From the NCBI GenBank assembly GCA_002683515.1, contig NYTN01000082.1:1-6070 (forward strand): a stretch of 6,070 bases of DNA. The letters are read 5' to 3'. The notes under the pieces are model-generated. The model did no database searches and was not told the origin of the DNA. It saw only the letters and a program-made list of their open reading frames with translations. Shown here in pieces: positions 1 to 5,788 of the stretch. Source of the DNA: Rhodobiaceae bacterium (lineage in GTDB: Bacteria; Pseudomonadota; Alphaproteobacteria; RS24). Position numbers and translations under genes: made by a program. Every line of letters starts with the position of its first letter. The stretch's first letter is position 1.

Positions 1-490
1 ATATAATGGGTGGCCGTGTCGCTATTGCTCGCGCCAACCCTACACGTTTGTGCATTCCTCCGGAGAGTGAAGCCGGATAGAGATCAAGAACATTTTCATC
101 CAGACCAACCAAGGCGAGGCTCTCCTTTGCCAGTTCCAGGGCTTCATCTGCCGGCATATTACTCCCTTGCATTGCTGCAAATGATACATTTTGCCAGACA
201 GGAAGACTGTCAAATAAAGCACCGTTCTGAAAAAGCATACCAAATTGTCGGTTTACTAAATCGCGTTTTCCGCCCTTCAGCCCAACAGTTTGGTGTCCGT
301 TAATTTCAACCTCCCCCTCCTCGGGTGTTAGAAGTCCGAGAATGATTTTCATCATAACTGACTTGCCACTCCCTGAGCCACCAATCACGACAAGTGAACT
401 GCCTTTTTCAACGGATAAATCAACTCCTTTAAGCACGTGCTTAGAGCCAAAAGATTTATGCACATTTGAGAGTTTAATCATGTCCGTCAT
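1..490 (-). CDS. mlaF: MlaF-type phospholipid ABC transporter ATPase, 3' end beyond window
   Basis: This is the ATP-hydrolysing subunit of the Mla (MCE-type) lipid transporter. It works at the cytoplasmic face of the inner membrane with the MlaE permease to move phospholipids between inner and outer membranes. I translated 163 residues by hand from the ATG at 490. Visible are the Walker A motif GGSGSGKS (37-44), a Q-loop in MLFQNGALFDS (Q88) and the ABC signature LSGGM followed by HKRVGLARAIA (142-156). The GALFDS stretch after the Q-loop and the LSGGMxKR form of the signature point to the MlaF family rather than a generic ABC ATPase. The frame is open to base 1, and the window ends just before the expected Walker B motif. 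The gene starts 13 nt after mlaE, so the two are surely co-transcribed. Neither the ATG at 490 nor a second in-frame ATG at 481 has a strong Shine-Dalgarno, so the exact start is uncertain by three codons. Confidence 0.93.
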   Translation of the reverse strand, partial: MTDMIKLSNVHKSFGSKHVLKGVDLSVEKGSSLVVIGGSGSGKSVMMKIILGLLTPEEGEVEINGHQTVGLKGGKRDLVNRQFGMLFQNGALFDSLPVWQNVSFAAMQGSNMPADEALELAKESLALVGLDENVLDLYPASLSGGMHKRVGLARAIATRPPII

Positions 491-503
491 TAAGCATACT
501 CGG

Positions 504-1277
504 TTATGAAGAGAATAACAGAGAGGTCATAAGATAATTGGCAGATAGTATGAGTATTGAGGCAGAGACAACTGCATTTGTTGTTGCACGACCAACCCCT
601 TGAGCTCCGCCTGCGCTGTGATAACCATTATAACAGCCCATAATTGCGATAATGAACCCAAACACTGCAGCTTTAATCAGACCCGATGTGATGTCGTCCG
701 GCGTGATAAAATCAATTGTTAACTGCATATAAATTGCGGGGTTGAAGCCGAGCGATTGGGTGCCGACTACAAAGCCACCCATTATACCGATGATGTCAGC
801 AACTAAGGCCAGTAGGGGCATGGAGATGACGGCGGCAATAACGCGGGGCGCTACAAGGTATTTAAACGGCTCAGTTGAGAGTGTAGTCAGTGCATCAATC
901 TGTTCGGTGACGCGCATGGTGCCGATTTCAGCTGCAATCGCTGCGCTAACACGGCCTGCCACCATTAATCCGCCTAATACCGGGCCAAGTTCTCGCGTAA
1001 TGCCCAGCGCCACAATGCTTGATACAATCGCCTCGGAGTTGAATTGATTGCCGCCATAATAAATTTGTAAAGCCAACACACCGCCAGTGAAAAAAGAGGT
1101 GAGGGCCACGACAGGCAAAGAAAAATATCCGATACGTACTATTTGCTGACCGATTAGCCGCAAATAATAAGGGGGCTGAATTATTGCTACAAAAGAGCGA
1201 GCAATAAAAACAGCCAGCCGGCCGGTATGTGCCAGAAAGCCTAGAAAAAATCTACCTATTCTTGCCAGTGGGTTCAT
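504..1277 (-). CDS. mlaE: MlaE-type phospholipid ABC transporter permease
   Basis: This 257-residue inner-membrane protein is the permease of the Mla/MCE lipid transporter (MlaE family, formerly DUF140). It pairs with the MlaF ATPase encoded directly downstream. The length matches the family, about 260 residues. An amphipathic N-terminus is followed by five or six hydrophobic segments, at roughly 50-72, 85-118, 143-172, 196-215 and 235-255. The family core is intact: TRELGPVLGGLMVAGRVSAA (94-113), then AAEIGTMRVTEQIDAL (115-130), and a late CYNGYHSAGGAQGVGRATT segment (215-233). The ATG at 1277 has a Shine-Dalgarno (CCGGAG) six nt upstream. The gene follows alr by 12 nt and precedes mlaF by 13 nt. 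In E. coli, mlaD, mlaC and mlaB follow mlaFE; here the order is E then F, and the MCE-domain partner, if linked, would lie beyond the left edge. Confidence 0.96.
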   Translation of the reverse strand: MNPLARIGRFFLGFLAHTGRLAVFIARSFVAIIQPPYYLRLIGQQIVRIGYFSLPVVALTSFFTGGVLALQIYYGGNQFNSEAIVSSIVALGITRELGPVLGGLMVAGRVSAAIAAEIGTMRVTEQIDALTTLSTEPFKYLVAPRVIAAVISMPLLALVADIIGIMGGFVVGTQSLGFNPAIYMQLTIDFITPDDITSGLIKAAVFGFIIAIMGCYNGYHSAGGAQGVGRATTNAVVSASILILSANYLMTSLLFSS

Positions 1278-1283
1278 TATAAT

Positions 1284-1289
1284 CTCCGG
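1284..1289 (-). promoter_or_regulatory. Ribosome binding site of mlaE
   Basis: On the minus strand CCGGAG precedes the mlaE ATG by six nt (ATTATA). It fills half of the 12-nt gap after the alr stop, which supports the ATG at 1277 and suggests translation coupled to alr. Confidence 0.7.
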
Positions 1290-2450
1290 TTAAGGCTTGT
1301 CGGATTGTTTATAATATCGCTTAAATCGTGTGCCAAGTCGTGTCAAAATTTCATAACTGATTGAATTGGCTCTTTGGGCAACATCCGCAAGTTTTATATT
1401 ATCGCCAATAAGTTCAACCATCTTACCTTTTTCGAGCGTTCCCTCAAAATCGGTAACATCGATAGTTGTTAAATCCATTGATATGCGTCCAATAAGAGGA
1501 AGTATTTGTCCCTCTAGCGCCACATTAGCACTTGCAGGTTTATCCTCTAAATCCCCCAAATGTCTGAAGATACCGTCTGCGTAACCAATGCCGATAACAG
1601 CAACTTGGCTGTCTCGATGTGCAATAAAATCGCAGCCATATCCTACGGTCTCGCCTTTCTTGACATTTCGGATTTGTAAAATTGGCACGTGTAGCGATAA
1701 CACATTTTGTAACTGGGCATCTCCCGTATTAAATTCAACACTGCCATAGAGACCGATACCAGCCCTGATGAGATCAAAATGAAAGTCATTGCCGAGAAAG
1801 ATGCCGCCACTATTTGCGAGACTGGCTGTTACATCGGGAAAAAGTAGCCGCGCTGCTTCGAACTTTTCTAACTGTGATCGGTTTTTAGGATGTTCTTTAT
1901 TCTCCGAGCAAGCTAGATGGCTCATGATAAGTTGCGGGGTAAATAGGCTGTCTTTTATTTGATTTGCTATTTCGGGCCAGTCATCGGGGCATATGCCTAG
2001 GCGATTAAATCCGGTATCAATATGAATGGCTGCAGGTAGGTTAGAGTTTCTTTCCTCACAAAGCATGATCCACTTTGATAATTCCTCTGCAGAGGCAAGG
2101 CAGGGCGCGAGTTTCTTATCTGCCAATTCTTCGCCATCACAGGTAAGGCCGTTCATAATATAAATGTCGTTATCGACTGTAATCTGGCGAAGCGCATTTG
2201 CTTCACTGCCGGTGGCTACAAAAAAGCACTCACATCCCGCTGCCTCTAGAACCGGAACGATATTGTCTATGCCAAGCCCGTAAGCATCAGCCTTGACTAC
2301 AGTTGCTAGTTTTGCCACACCTGATTTTTTCAGAAGCGCCTTGTAATTATGAGACAAGGCCGCGAGATCAATCGTCAGGGTTGGGCACAACTCATTAACA
2401 GAAAATGTAGTTTGTGAATTATTCGTCAATATAACCGTCCGGGTAACCAT
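1290..2450 (-). CDS. alr: Alanine racemase (PLP-dependent)
   Basis: This cytoplasmic enzyme interconverts L- and D-alanine with pyridoxal phosphate, supplying D-Ala for peptidoglycan. At 386 residues it is close to the family length. The fold-type III barrel starts with LTIDLAALSHNYK (25-37). The PLP-binding lysine is K53 in VVKADAYGLG. HIDTGFNRLG (143-152) is the substrate-side motif. RAGIGLYGS (229-237) and VGYGCDF (269-275) follow; Y271 matches the second catalytic base. GIGYADG (287-293) and GRISMD (321-326) are intact, and the end motif is SYEILTRLG (365-373). All catalytic positions I can place are present, so the enzyme should be active. The chosen ATG lies inside dnaB and gives a 32-nt overlap. 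It leaves about 23 residues before the conserved core, longer than usual, and has no clear Shine-Dalgarno; a TTG at 2390 (residue 21) is a shorter alternative. Expression probably depends on coupling to dnaB translation. Confidence 0.96.
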   Translation of the reverse strand: MVTRTVILTNNSQTTFSVNELCPTLTIDLAALSHNYKALLKKSGVAKLATVVKADAYGLGIDNIVPVLEAAGCECFFVATGSEANALRQITVDNDIYIMNGLTCDGEELADKKLAPCLASAEELSKWIMLCEERNSNLPAAIHIDTGFNRLGICPDDWPEIANQIKDSLFTPQLIMSHLACSENKEHPKNRSQLEKFEAARLLFPDVTASLANSGGIFLGNDFHFDLIRAGIGLYGSVEFNTGDAQLQNVLSLHVPILQIRNVKKGETVGYGCDFIAHRDSQVAVIGIGYADGIFRHLGDLEDKPASANVALEGQILPLIGRISMDLTTIDVTDFEGTLEKGKMVELIGDNIKLADVAQRANSISYEILTRLGTRFKRYYKQSDKP

Positions 2451-3951
2451 CCGGCAGATGAGAATCTTTTACCAAGTCATGGAAGCGCGTAAATTGAGCT
2501 TCAAACGCCATATCGATGGTCTTGGTAGGACCATGACGGTTTTTCCCAATAAGAAGTTCGGCTCTACCCATAGCCTGATCCATATCTGACTGCCATTTAA
2601 GATGCTCTTCTGTACCAGGCTTGGGCTGACTTTTGTTAATGTAATATTCCTCTCGGTACACAAACATAACAATATCTGCGTCTTGTTCAATAGAACCCGA
2701 CTCGCGCAAGTCTGCAAGCTGAGGGCGTTTATCATCTCTGTTTTCAACCTGTCGGGAAAGCTGTGAGAGCGCAAGAACCGGGACTTCCAGCTCCTTGGCG
2801 AGGGCTTTGAGACCCTGTGTAATGATGCTGATTTCTTGAACCCTATTTTCCGCTCCCCCAGATGATGAGGCACGAACTAGCTGAAGGTAATCAACCACAA
2901 TTAGCCCTAGGCCGTATTGTCTTTTAAGGCGCCTTGCGCGGGCTGTAAGCGTTGAAATTGGAATAGCGCCAGTGTGGTCAATATAAAGAGGGAGGGACTG
3001 AAGCTCCTTAGCTGTATTGAACAACCGAGTATATTCTTCATCTGTCAGATTACCTTTCCTAATGGAATCTGATGAGATTTTTGTTTGCTCTGCAATAACA
3101 CGTGAAGCGAGTTGTTCAGCTGACATCTCCAGAGAGAAAAAGCCGACAACCGCGCCATCTTTAACAATTTGGCGTCCATCAGGTTGAATTTCGACATTTC
3201 CGTCAGCAACGGCTCGGGCATATTTTTGCGCAATGTTAAAAGCAACATTAGTGGCAAGCGCAGTTTTACCCATACCTGGCCGCCCTGCCAAAATGAGTAG
3301 ATCGCTTTCTTGTAACCCGCCCAGCACATCATCAACATCCATAAAGCCCGTGGAAATACCTGAGAGCTTACCTTCACGCTTATAAGCGCGGGTGACCATT
3401 TCAACAGCTCCGCTGACAGAATTGTCAAAGCTCATAAAGCCAGAACTATGGTGCCCTTTTTCGGCAATCGCGTAGAGTGCTTGTTCGGCTGTTTCAATTT
3501 GCTGCGATGGACTGTCGTCAATTTCAGCATCATGTGCCGTGACAACCATATTTTCACCCAGTTTAATAATCTCGCGGCGCAAAGCGAGATCGTAAATGGT
3601 TTTGCCATATTGTTTGGCGTTAATAATGGTCGTGGCGTTACTGGCGAGTTTGGATAAATAAGCCGTGCCGCCAAGCTGACTGACACCTTCATCATGCTCA
3701 AAATAGTTTTTGAGAGTCACTGGTGAGGCGGCGTTACCGTTATCAATAAATTTTGCTGCAGCCTCAAAAATTCTTCCATGAACCGGATCGTGAAAATGAT
3801 GATACTCCAAAAAATCACGAACACGATCGAGAACATCATTATTGACGAGCAAGGCCCCTAAAAGCCCTTGTTCAGCTTCGATGTTATGGGGGAGGGAACG
3901 ATAACCTGCTTCCGGAGAGTTATTATTGAGAGGTTTAATGATGCTTTCCAT
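2419..3951 (-). CDS. dnaB: Replicative DNA helicase DnaB
   Basis: DnaB is the hexameric ATP-driven helicase that unwinds DNA at the replication fork and recruits primase. The protein is 510 residues, longer than the about 470 of E. coli. The N-terminal domain starts at LPHNIEAEQGLLGALL (20-35). After the linker come GISTGFMDVDDVLGGL (198-213), Walker A GRPGMGKT (223-230), FFSLEMSAEQLASR (271-284), Walker B LIVVDYLQL (350-358, D354), ALSQLSRQVE (394-403) and LRESGSIEQDADIVMF (415-430). The late helicase motif GKNRHGPT (469-476) contains the expected conserved arginine. Extra sequence at about 241-267 and 436-458, compared with E. coli DnaB, is typical of alphaproteobacterial homologues as I recall them. 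The first is too short to be an intein. A PDGYPDGY repeat lies near the C-terminus. The ATG at 3951 has an AT-only leader without a Shine-Dalgarno and sits 35 nt past a terminator U-tract. The 3' end overlaps alr by 32 nt. Confidence 0.98.
   Translation of the reverse strand: MESIIKPLNNNSPEAGYRSLPHNIEAEQGLLGALLVNNDVLDRVRDFLEYHHFHDPVHGRIFEAAAKFIDNGNAASPVTLKNYFEHDEGVSQLGGTAYLSKLASNATTIINAKQYGKTIYDLALRREIIKLGENMVVTAHDAEIDDSPSQQIETAEQALYAIAEKGHHSSGFMSFDNSVSGAVEMVTRAYKREGKLSGISTGFMDVDDVLGGLQESDLLILAGRPGMGKTALATNVAFNIAQKYARAVADGNVEIQPDGRQIVKDGAVVGFFSLEMSAEQLASRVIAEQTKISSDSIRKGNLTDEEYTRLFNTAKELQSLPLYIDHTGAIPISTLTARARRLKRQYGLGLIVVDYLQLVRASSSGGAENRVQEISIITQGLKALAKELEVPVLALSQLSRQVENRDDKRPQLADLRESGSIEQDADIVMFVYREEYYINKSQPKPGTEEHLKWQSDMDQAMGRAELLIGKNRHGPTKTIDMAFEAQFTRFHDLVKDSHLPDGYPDGYIDE
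2431..2454 (-). repeat. Imperfect 12-nt tandem duplication at dnaB end / alr start
   Basis: On the minus strand CCGGATGGTTAC (2454-2443) is followed directly by CCGGACGGTTAT (2442-2431), identical at 10 of 12 positions. In the dnaB frame it encodes PDGY twice. In the other frame the first copy contains the ATG used here as the alr start; the second copy has ACG at that place. Confidence 0.8.
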
Positions 3952-3956
3952 ATAAT

Positions 3957-3975
3957 TTTTTTATCAGATAAAAAA
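3957..3975. promoter_or_regulatory. Perfect AT-rich 19-nt palindrome before dnaB
   Basis: On the minus strand the sequence is TTTTTTATCTGATAAAAAA: two 9-nt arms around one central base. It ends 5 nt before the dnaB ATG. It could be an operator for a dimeric regulator or, in RNA, a weak AU hairpin covering the start region. AT-richness makes such symmetry less improbable, so the function is a guess. Confidence 0.45.
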
Positions 3976-3986
3976 TAAAAAAATGC

Positions 3987-4026
3987 AAAAAAAAAGCTCC
4001 GCGAAAACTTAATTTCTGCGGAGCTT
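3987..4026 (-). terminator. Intrinsic terminator after rplI
   Basis: On the minus strand a perfect 9-bp stem AAGCTCCGC / GCGGAGCTT (arms 4026-4018 and 4002-3994) encloses a 15-nt loop. Nine T residues run at 3995-3987, overlapping the base of the stem. This is a textbook rho-independent terminator placed 53 nt after the rplI stop. It should end most rpsR-DUF2232-rplI transcripts, so dnaB needs read-through or a promoter of its own. No T-run favours the plus strand, where the arm is followed by TTGTGA. Confidence 0.9.
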
Positions 4027-4078
4027 GTGAACTGTGGGGAAAAATCAAAAATAAAATTTTTCTCTGGCTTGACAAAAG

Positions 4079-4744
4079 CTATTCGGTGCTATCTTTAGCC
4101 TCTTCAGGAGTTTCTTCTTCGTCACTTGAAGCCTCTGGAACATCTTCAGCCTCTTGAGTTTCCTCACCTTCAGCTTCTTCAGTTAGGTCCGCCTCTGCAC
4201 CTTCCTCAAAAACTTCCTCGGCTTGAAGCATAATTTCTTCTTCTTCTTCAATCTTTTCGATAGTTACATCTTCGCCTTTACTTTGGCGCTCAGCTTCTTC
4301 CTCAGTACGCGCAACATTTACAACTACCGTTGAGGAAACTTCTGGGTGGAGGGTTACATTGGTTTCATGCAGTCCAAGAATTTTAATTGGAGCGTCTAGG
4401 CCAATTTGACCACGCTCAAGATTAAACCCTTTATCTGTCAGAGCTTCTGCAATATCGCGTGGGCTAACTGATCCATAAAGCTGACCGGTCTCGCCTGATT
4501 GCCTGATGATGATAACTGTCTCACCATCCAGCTTAGCTTTGACGCTTTCAGCCTCTGATTTTTGCTCAAGGTTTCTAGCTTCAAGTTGAGCGCGTTCGCT
4601 TTCAAAGCGCTCAAGATTAGATTTATTTGCACGTAACGCTTTACCCTGAGGTAACAGAAAATTACGAGCATATCCGTCTTTGACAGTGACGACGTCGCCC
4701 ATCTGTCCGAGTTTTGTAATTCTTTCGAGCAGAACAACCTGCAT
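4079..4744 (-). CDS. rplI: 50S ribosomal protein L9 with long acidic C-terminal tail
   Basis: L9 binds 23S rRNA near the base of the L1 stalk and helps keep reading frame and subunit function. I place the start at the ATG at 4744 because AAGGAG stands six nt before it; the open frame extends 21 nt upstream only through a TTG. This gives 221 residues against about 149 in E. coli. The N-terminal rRNA-binding domain is canonical: MQVVLLERI, then GDVVTVKDGYARNFLLPQGK (16-35). A charged connecting helix spans about 40-75, and the C-terminal domain (about 76-145) contains GSVSPRDIAEAL. From residue 146 to the end the protein is an acidic, probably disordered tail: about 35 Glu/Asp against 5 Lys/Arg in 76 residues, including five Glu in a row (166-170). 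Alphaproteobacterial L9 proteins often have C-terminal extensions, but this one is strongly acidic. The gene lies 78 nt after the DUF2232 gene and ends before an intrinsic terminator. Confidence 0.96.
   Translation of the reverse strand: MQVVLLERITKLGQMGDVVTVKDGYARNFLLPQGKALRANKSNLERFESERAQLEARNLEQKSEAESVKAKLDGETVIIIRQSGETGQLYGSVSPRDIAEALTDKGFNLERGQIGLDAPIKILGLHETNVTLHPEVSSTVVVNVARTEEEAERQSKGEDVTIEKIEEEEEIMLQAEEVFEEGAEADLTEEAEGEETQEAEDVPEASSDEEETPEEAKDSTE
4235..4249 (-). repeat. Five tandem GAA codons in the L9 tail
   Basis: Five uninterrupted TTC units on the plus strand read as GAA x5 on the coding strand and encode the five-glutamate run of L9. Such a triplet run may vary in copy number between strains without breaking the frame. 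Confidence 0.75.
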
Positions 4745-4750
4745 TTTATT

Positions 4751-4756
4751 CTCCTT
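4751..4756 (-). promoter_or_regulatory. Ribosome binding site of rplI
   Basis: AAGGAG on the minus strand, six nt before the ATG at 4744. It is the strongest Shine-Dalgarno in the window. It decides the start in favour of MQVVLLERI over the upstream TTG at 4765. Confidence 0.85.
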
Positions 4757-4759
4757 AGT

Positions 4760-4788
4760 CGTCAACTATGACGTCAACGTTTCGTCAA
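4760..4788 (-). repeat. Three TTGACG direct repeats before rplI
   Basis: On the minus strand TTGACG occurs at 4788-4783, 4777-4772 and 4765-4760, with start-to-start distances of 11 and 12 nt, near one DNA helical turn. The middle copy overlaps the palindrome TGACGTCA (4776-4769). CGTCA at 4773-4769 can pair with TGACG at 4764-4760 (4-nt loop) or with TGACG at 4787-4783 (9-nt loop). The downstream hairpin ends 3 nt before the AAGGAG. Confidence 0.55.
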
Positions 4789-4822
4789 ACTAAACGGCTA
4801 AATAGTTATTGGTTTAGTCCGT

Positions 4823-5764
4823 TTAAAATCTTGATCTGATACCTATGCGGGACTCTAGAAGACCGGCAATGCTCACGAGAATTGCAAGCCAAGGCACCAG
4901 AAAAACAATAAAATAAATAGCCGTTATAAAAACTGAACGACCATTCCATGTGCGGGAGATAGCATGAATTACCGCGAGACCCAATAGAAAATATGCGGTT
5001 AAACATAAACAAACAAGAACAAGAAAAAACACTGAAATCCACCCTGAGGATAGAAAGATAAGCAGAATAAGGCCCGCTAAAACGAATTCTAACCTGCCGG
5101 GTAAATTCATTATTAAATAATCAGGGGTCGGTCGAATATTAACTTTGAAAAACTTGGCAATTGTCTGCGCGGTTTGGAGACTTCCAAGAATTATTAACAT
5201 CCATGTTAGTGGTGATAAAACAAGAACTGTCTCAGCAAGAATTTTAACAAAATTATCTGTTAACTCAATTTGATAAAGCGTTTCTATATCTCGGATAAAA
5301 TTCTCGTTACCGAGTATTAATGTTTGAAGGACGCCGGGTAATCCGCCGGTATTATTTGCAGATAAACCAAAAGCCAAAAATGAAAAAATAGCGCAAAAGG
5401 CTATGGCCCAAATAATCAAACGTTCTGGCGGATAATAGACGCGCTCCACACTAGAGGTGTCCGTGTCAGAAGAAGGGTTGTTTTGATTATCTTCTTGGGT
5501 AGGGCGTGATAGTAAAGCTTGTCTAACAAAGAAGACGACCGGCAATCCAATAGTGATGGCCATGCCAATCGCTATGCCAATATTAAGCCATATACCGAGT
5601 AAGGCGAATGATATGGCAATGCTCGCAATTGCCGAGTAGAGACCCCAAGCAAGCCCAACAAACATGCTGGGTATCATTGCGAAGGGTGAAAACAAAACAC
5701 TAACCGCCAAAAGAGCTGTTACCAGCCCTGCGATTACATTTCGTAATAGAAAGTCATATGGCAT
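4823..5764 (-). CDS. DUF2232 family multi-pass membrane protein
   Basis: This protein of unknown molecular function belongs, by pattern, to the DUF2232 (YybS-like) family, which in alphaproteobacteria commonly lies between rpsR and rplI. With the ATG at 5764 it has 313 residues and about eight hydrophobic segments: roughly 8-28, 30-56, 60-82, 116-135, 172-198, 225-240, 242-266 and 277-303. A polar loop rich in Asp, Asn and Ser (86-108) separates the first three from YYPPERLIIWA (110-120). The C-terminal part is the most recognisable: GLAVIHAISRTWNGR (262-276), a last membrane helix and an Arg-rich end GIRSRF. No catalytic motif is visible. The open frame can begin at a TTG at 5776, but the ATG has a G-rich stretch (GGGGG) about 7 nt upstream. 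It lies 24 nt after rpsR, so it is co-transcribed with ribosomal genes. Its position hints at a growth-linked envelope role, which is inference only. Confidence 0.85.
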   Translation of the reverse strand: MPYDFLLRNVIAGLVTALLAVSVLFSPFAMIPSMFVGLAWGLYSAIASIAISFALLGIWLNIGIAIGMAITIGLPVVFFVRQALLSRPTQEDNQNNPSSDTDTSSVERVYYPPERLIIWAIAFCAIFSFLAFGLSANNTGGLPGVLQTLILGNENFIRDIETLYQIELTDNFVKILAETVLVLSPLTWMLIILGSLQTAQTIAKFFKVNIRPTPDYLIMNLPGRLEFVLAGLILLIFLSSGWISVFFLVLVCLCLTAYFLLGLAVIHAISRTWNGRSVFITAIYFIVFLVPWLAILVSIAGLLESRIGIRSRF

Positions 5765-5788
5765 AGGCGCCCCCAATCAGGGCTTGAA

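Larger units (their letters stand above)
3952..4078 (-). other. rplI-dnaB intergenic region
   Basis: This 127-nt gap is the longest non-coding stretch in the window and contains the terminator and palindrome listed separately. A weak promoter-like pair lies before the terminator on the minus strand: TTGTCA, a 16-nt spacer, then TATTTT. Any transcript from it would have to pass the terminator to reach dnaB. Between the U-tract and the dnaB ATG nearly all bases are A or T, and I see no convincing -35/-10 pair there. Confidence 0.6.

Noticed and set aside
10..303. Plus-strand open frame of 97 codons
   Set aside because: It lies fully antisense to mlaF, whose Walker A, Q-loop and signature motifs fix the coding strand; the translation looks like no known protein.
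742..1047. Plus-strand open frame of 101 codons
   Set aside because: It is antisense to the conserved core of mlaE and is a composition shadow, with no ribosome site of note.
1366..1584. Plus-strand open frame within alr
   Set aside because: It is antisense to conserved Alr motifs and has no independent support.
3151..3231. Possible intein in DnaB
   Set aside because: DnaB is a common intein host, but the extra segment here is under 30 residues and has no splicing motifs.
3448..3657. Plus-strand open frame within dnaB
   Set aside because: It is antisense to the DnaB N-terminal domain and linker, with no recognisable product.
2469..3701. Three minus-strand frames overlapping dnaB in another phase (2469-2873, 3045-3428, 3432-3701)
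   Set aside because: The DnaB frame is continuous and fully conserved here; these are alternate-frame shadows, not frameshifted pieces.
4069..4095. Plus-strand promoter-like TTGACA ... TATCTT
   Set aside because: The spacer is only 15 nt and it would drive antisense transcription into rplI with no gene to serve; it probably arises by chance.
4745..4765. Longer L9 starting at TTG 4765
   Set aside because: The AAGGAG lies inside this extension and is ideally placed for the ATG at 4744, and L9 proteins begin MQVVLLE-like.
4438..5042. Minus-strand frames at 4438-4737 and 4806-5042
   Set aside because: They are out of frame with rplI and with the DUF2232 gene, both of which have clear family sequence across these stretches.
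5765..5776. TTG start four codons upstream for the DUF2232 protein
   Set aside because: The ATG at 5764 is a better codon with a G-rich stretch upstream; still, the TTG cannot be fully excluded.
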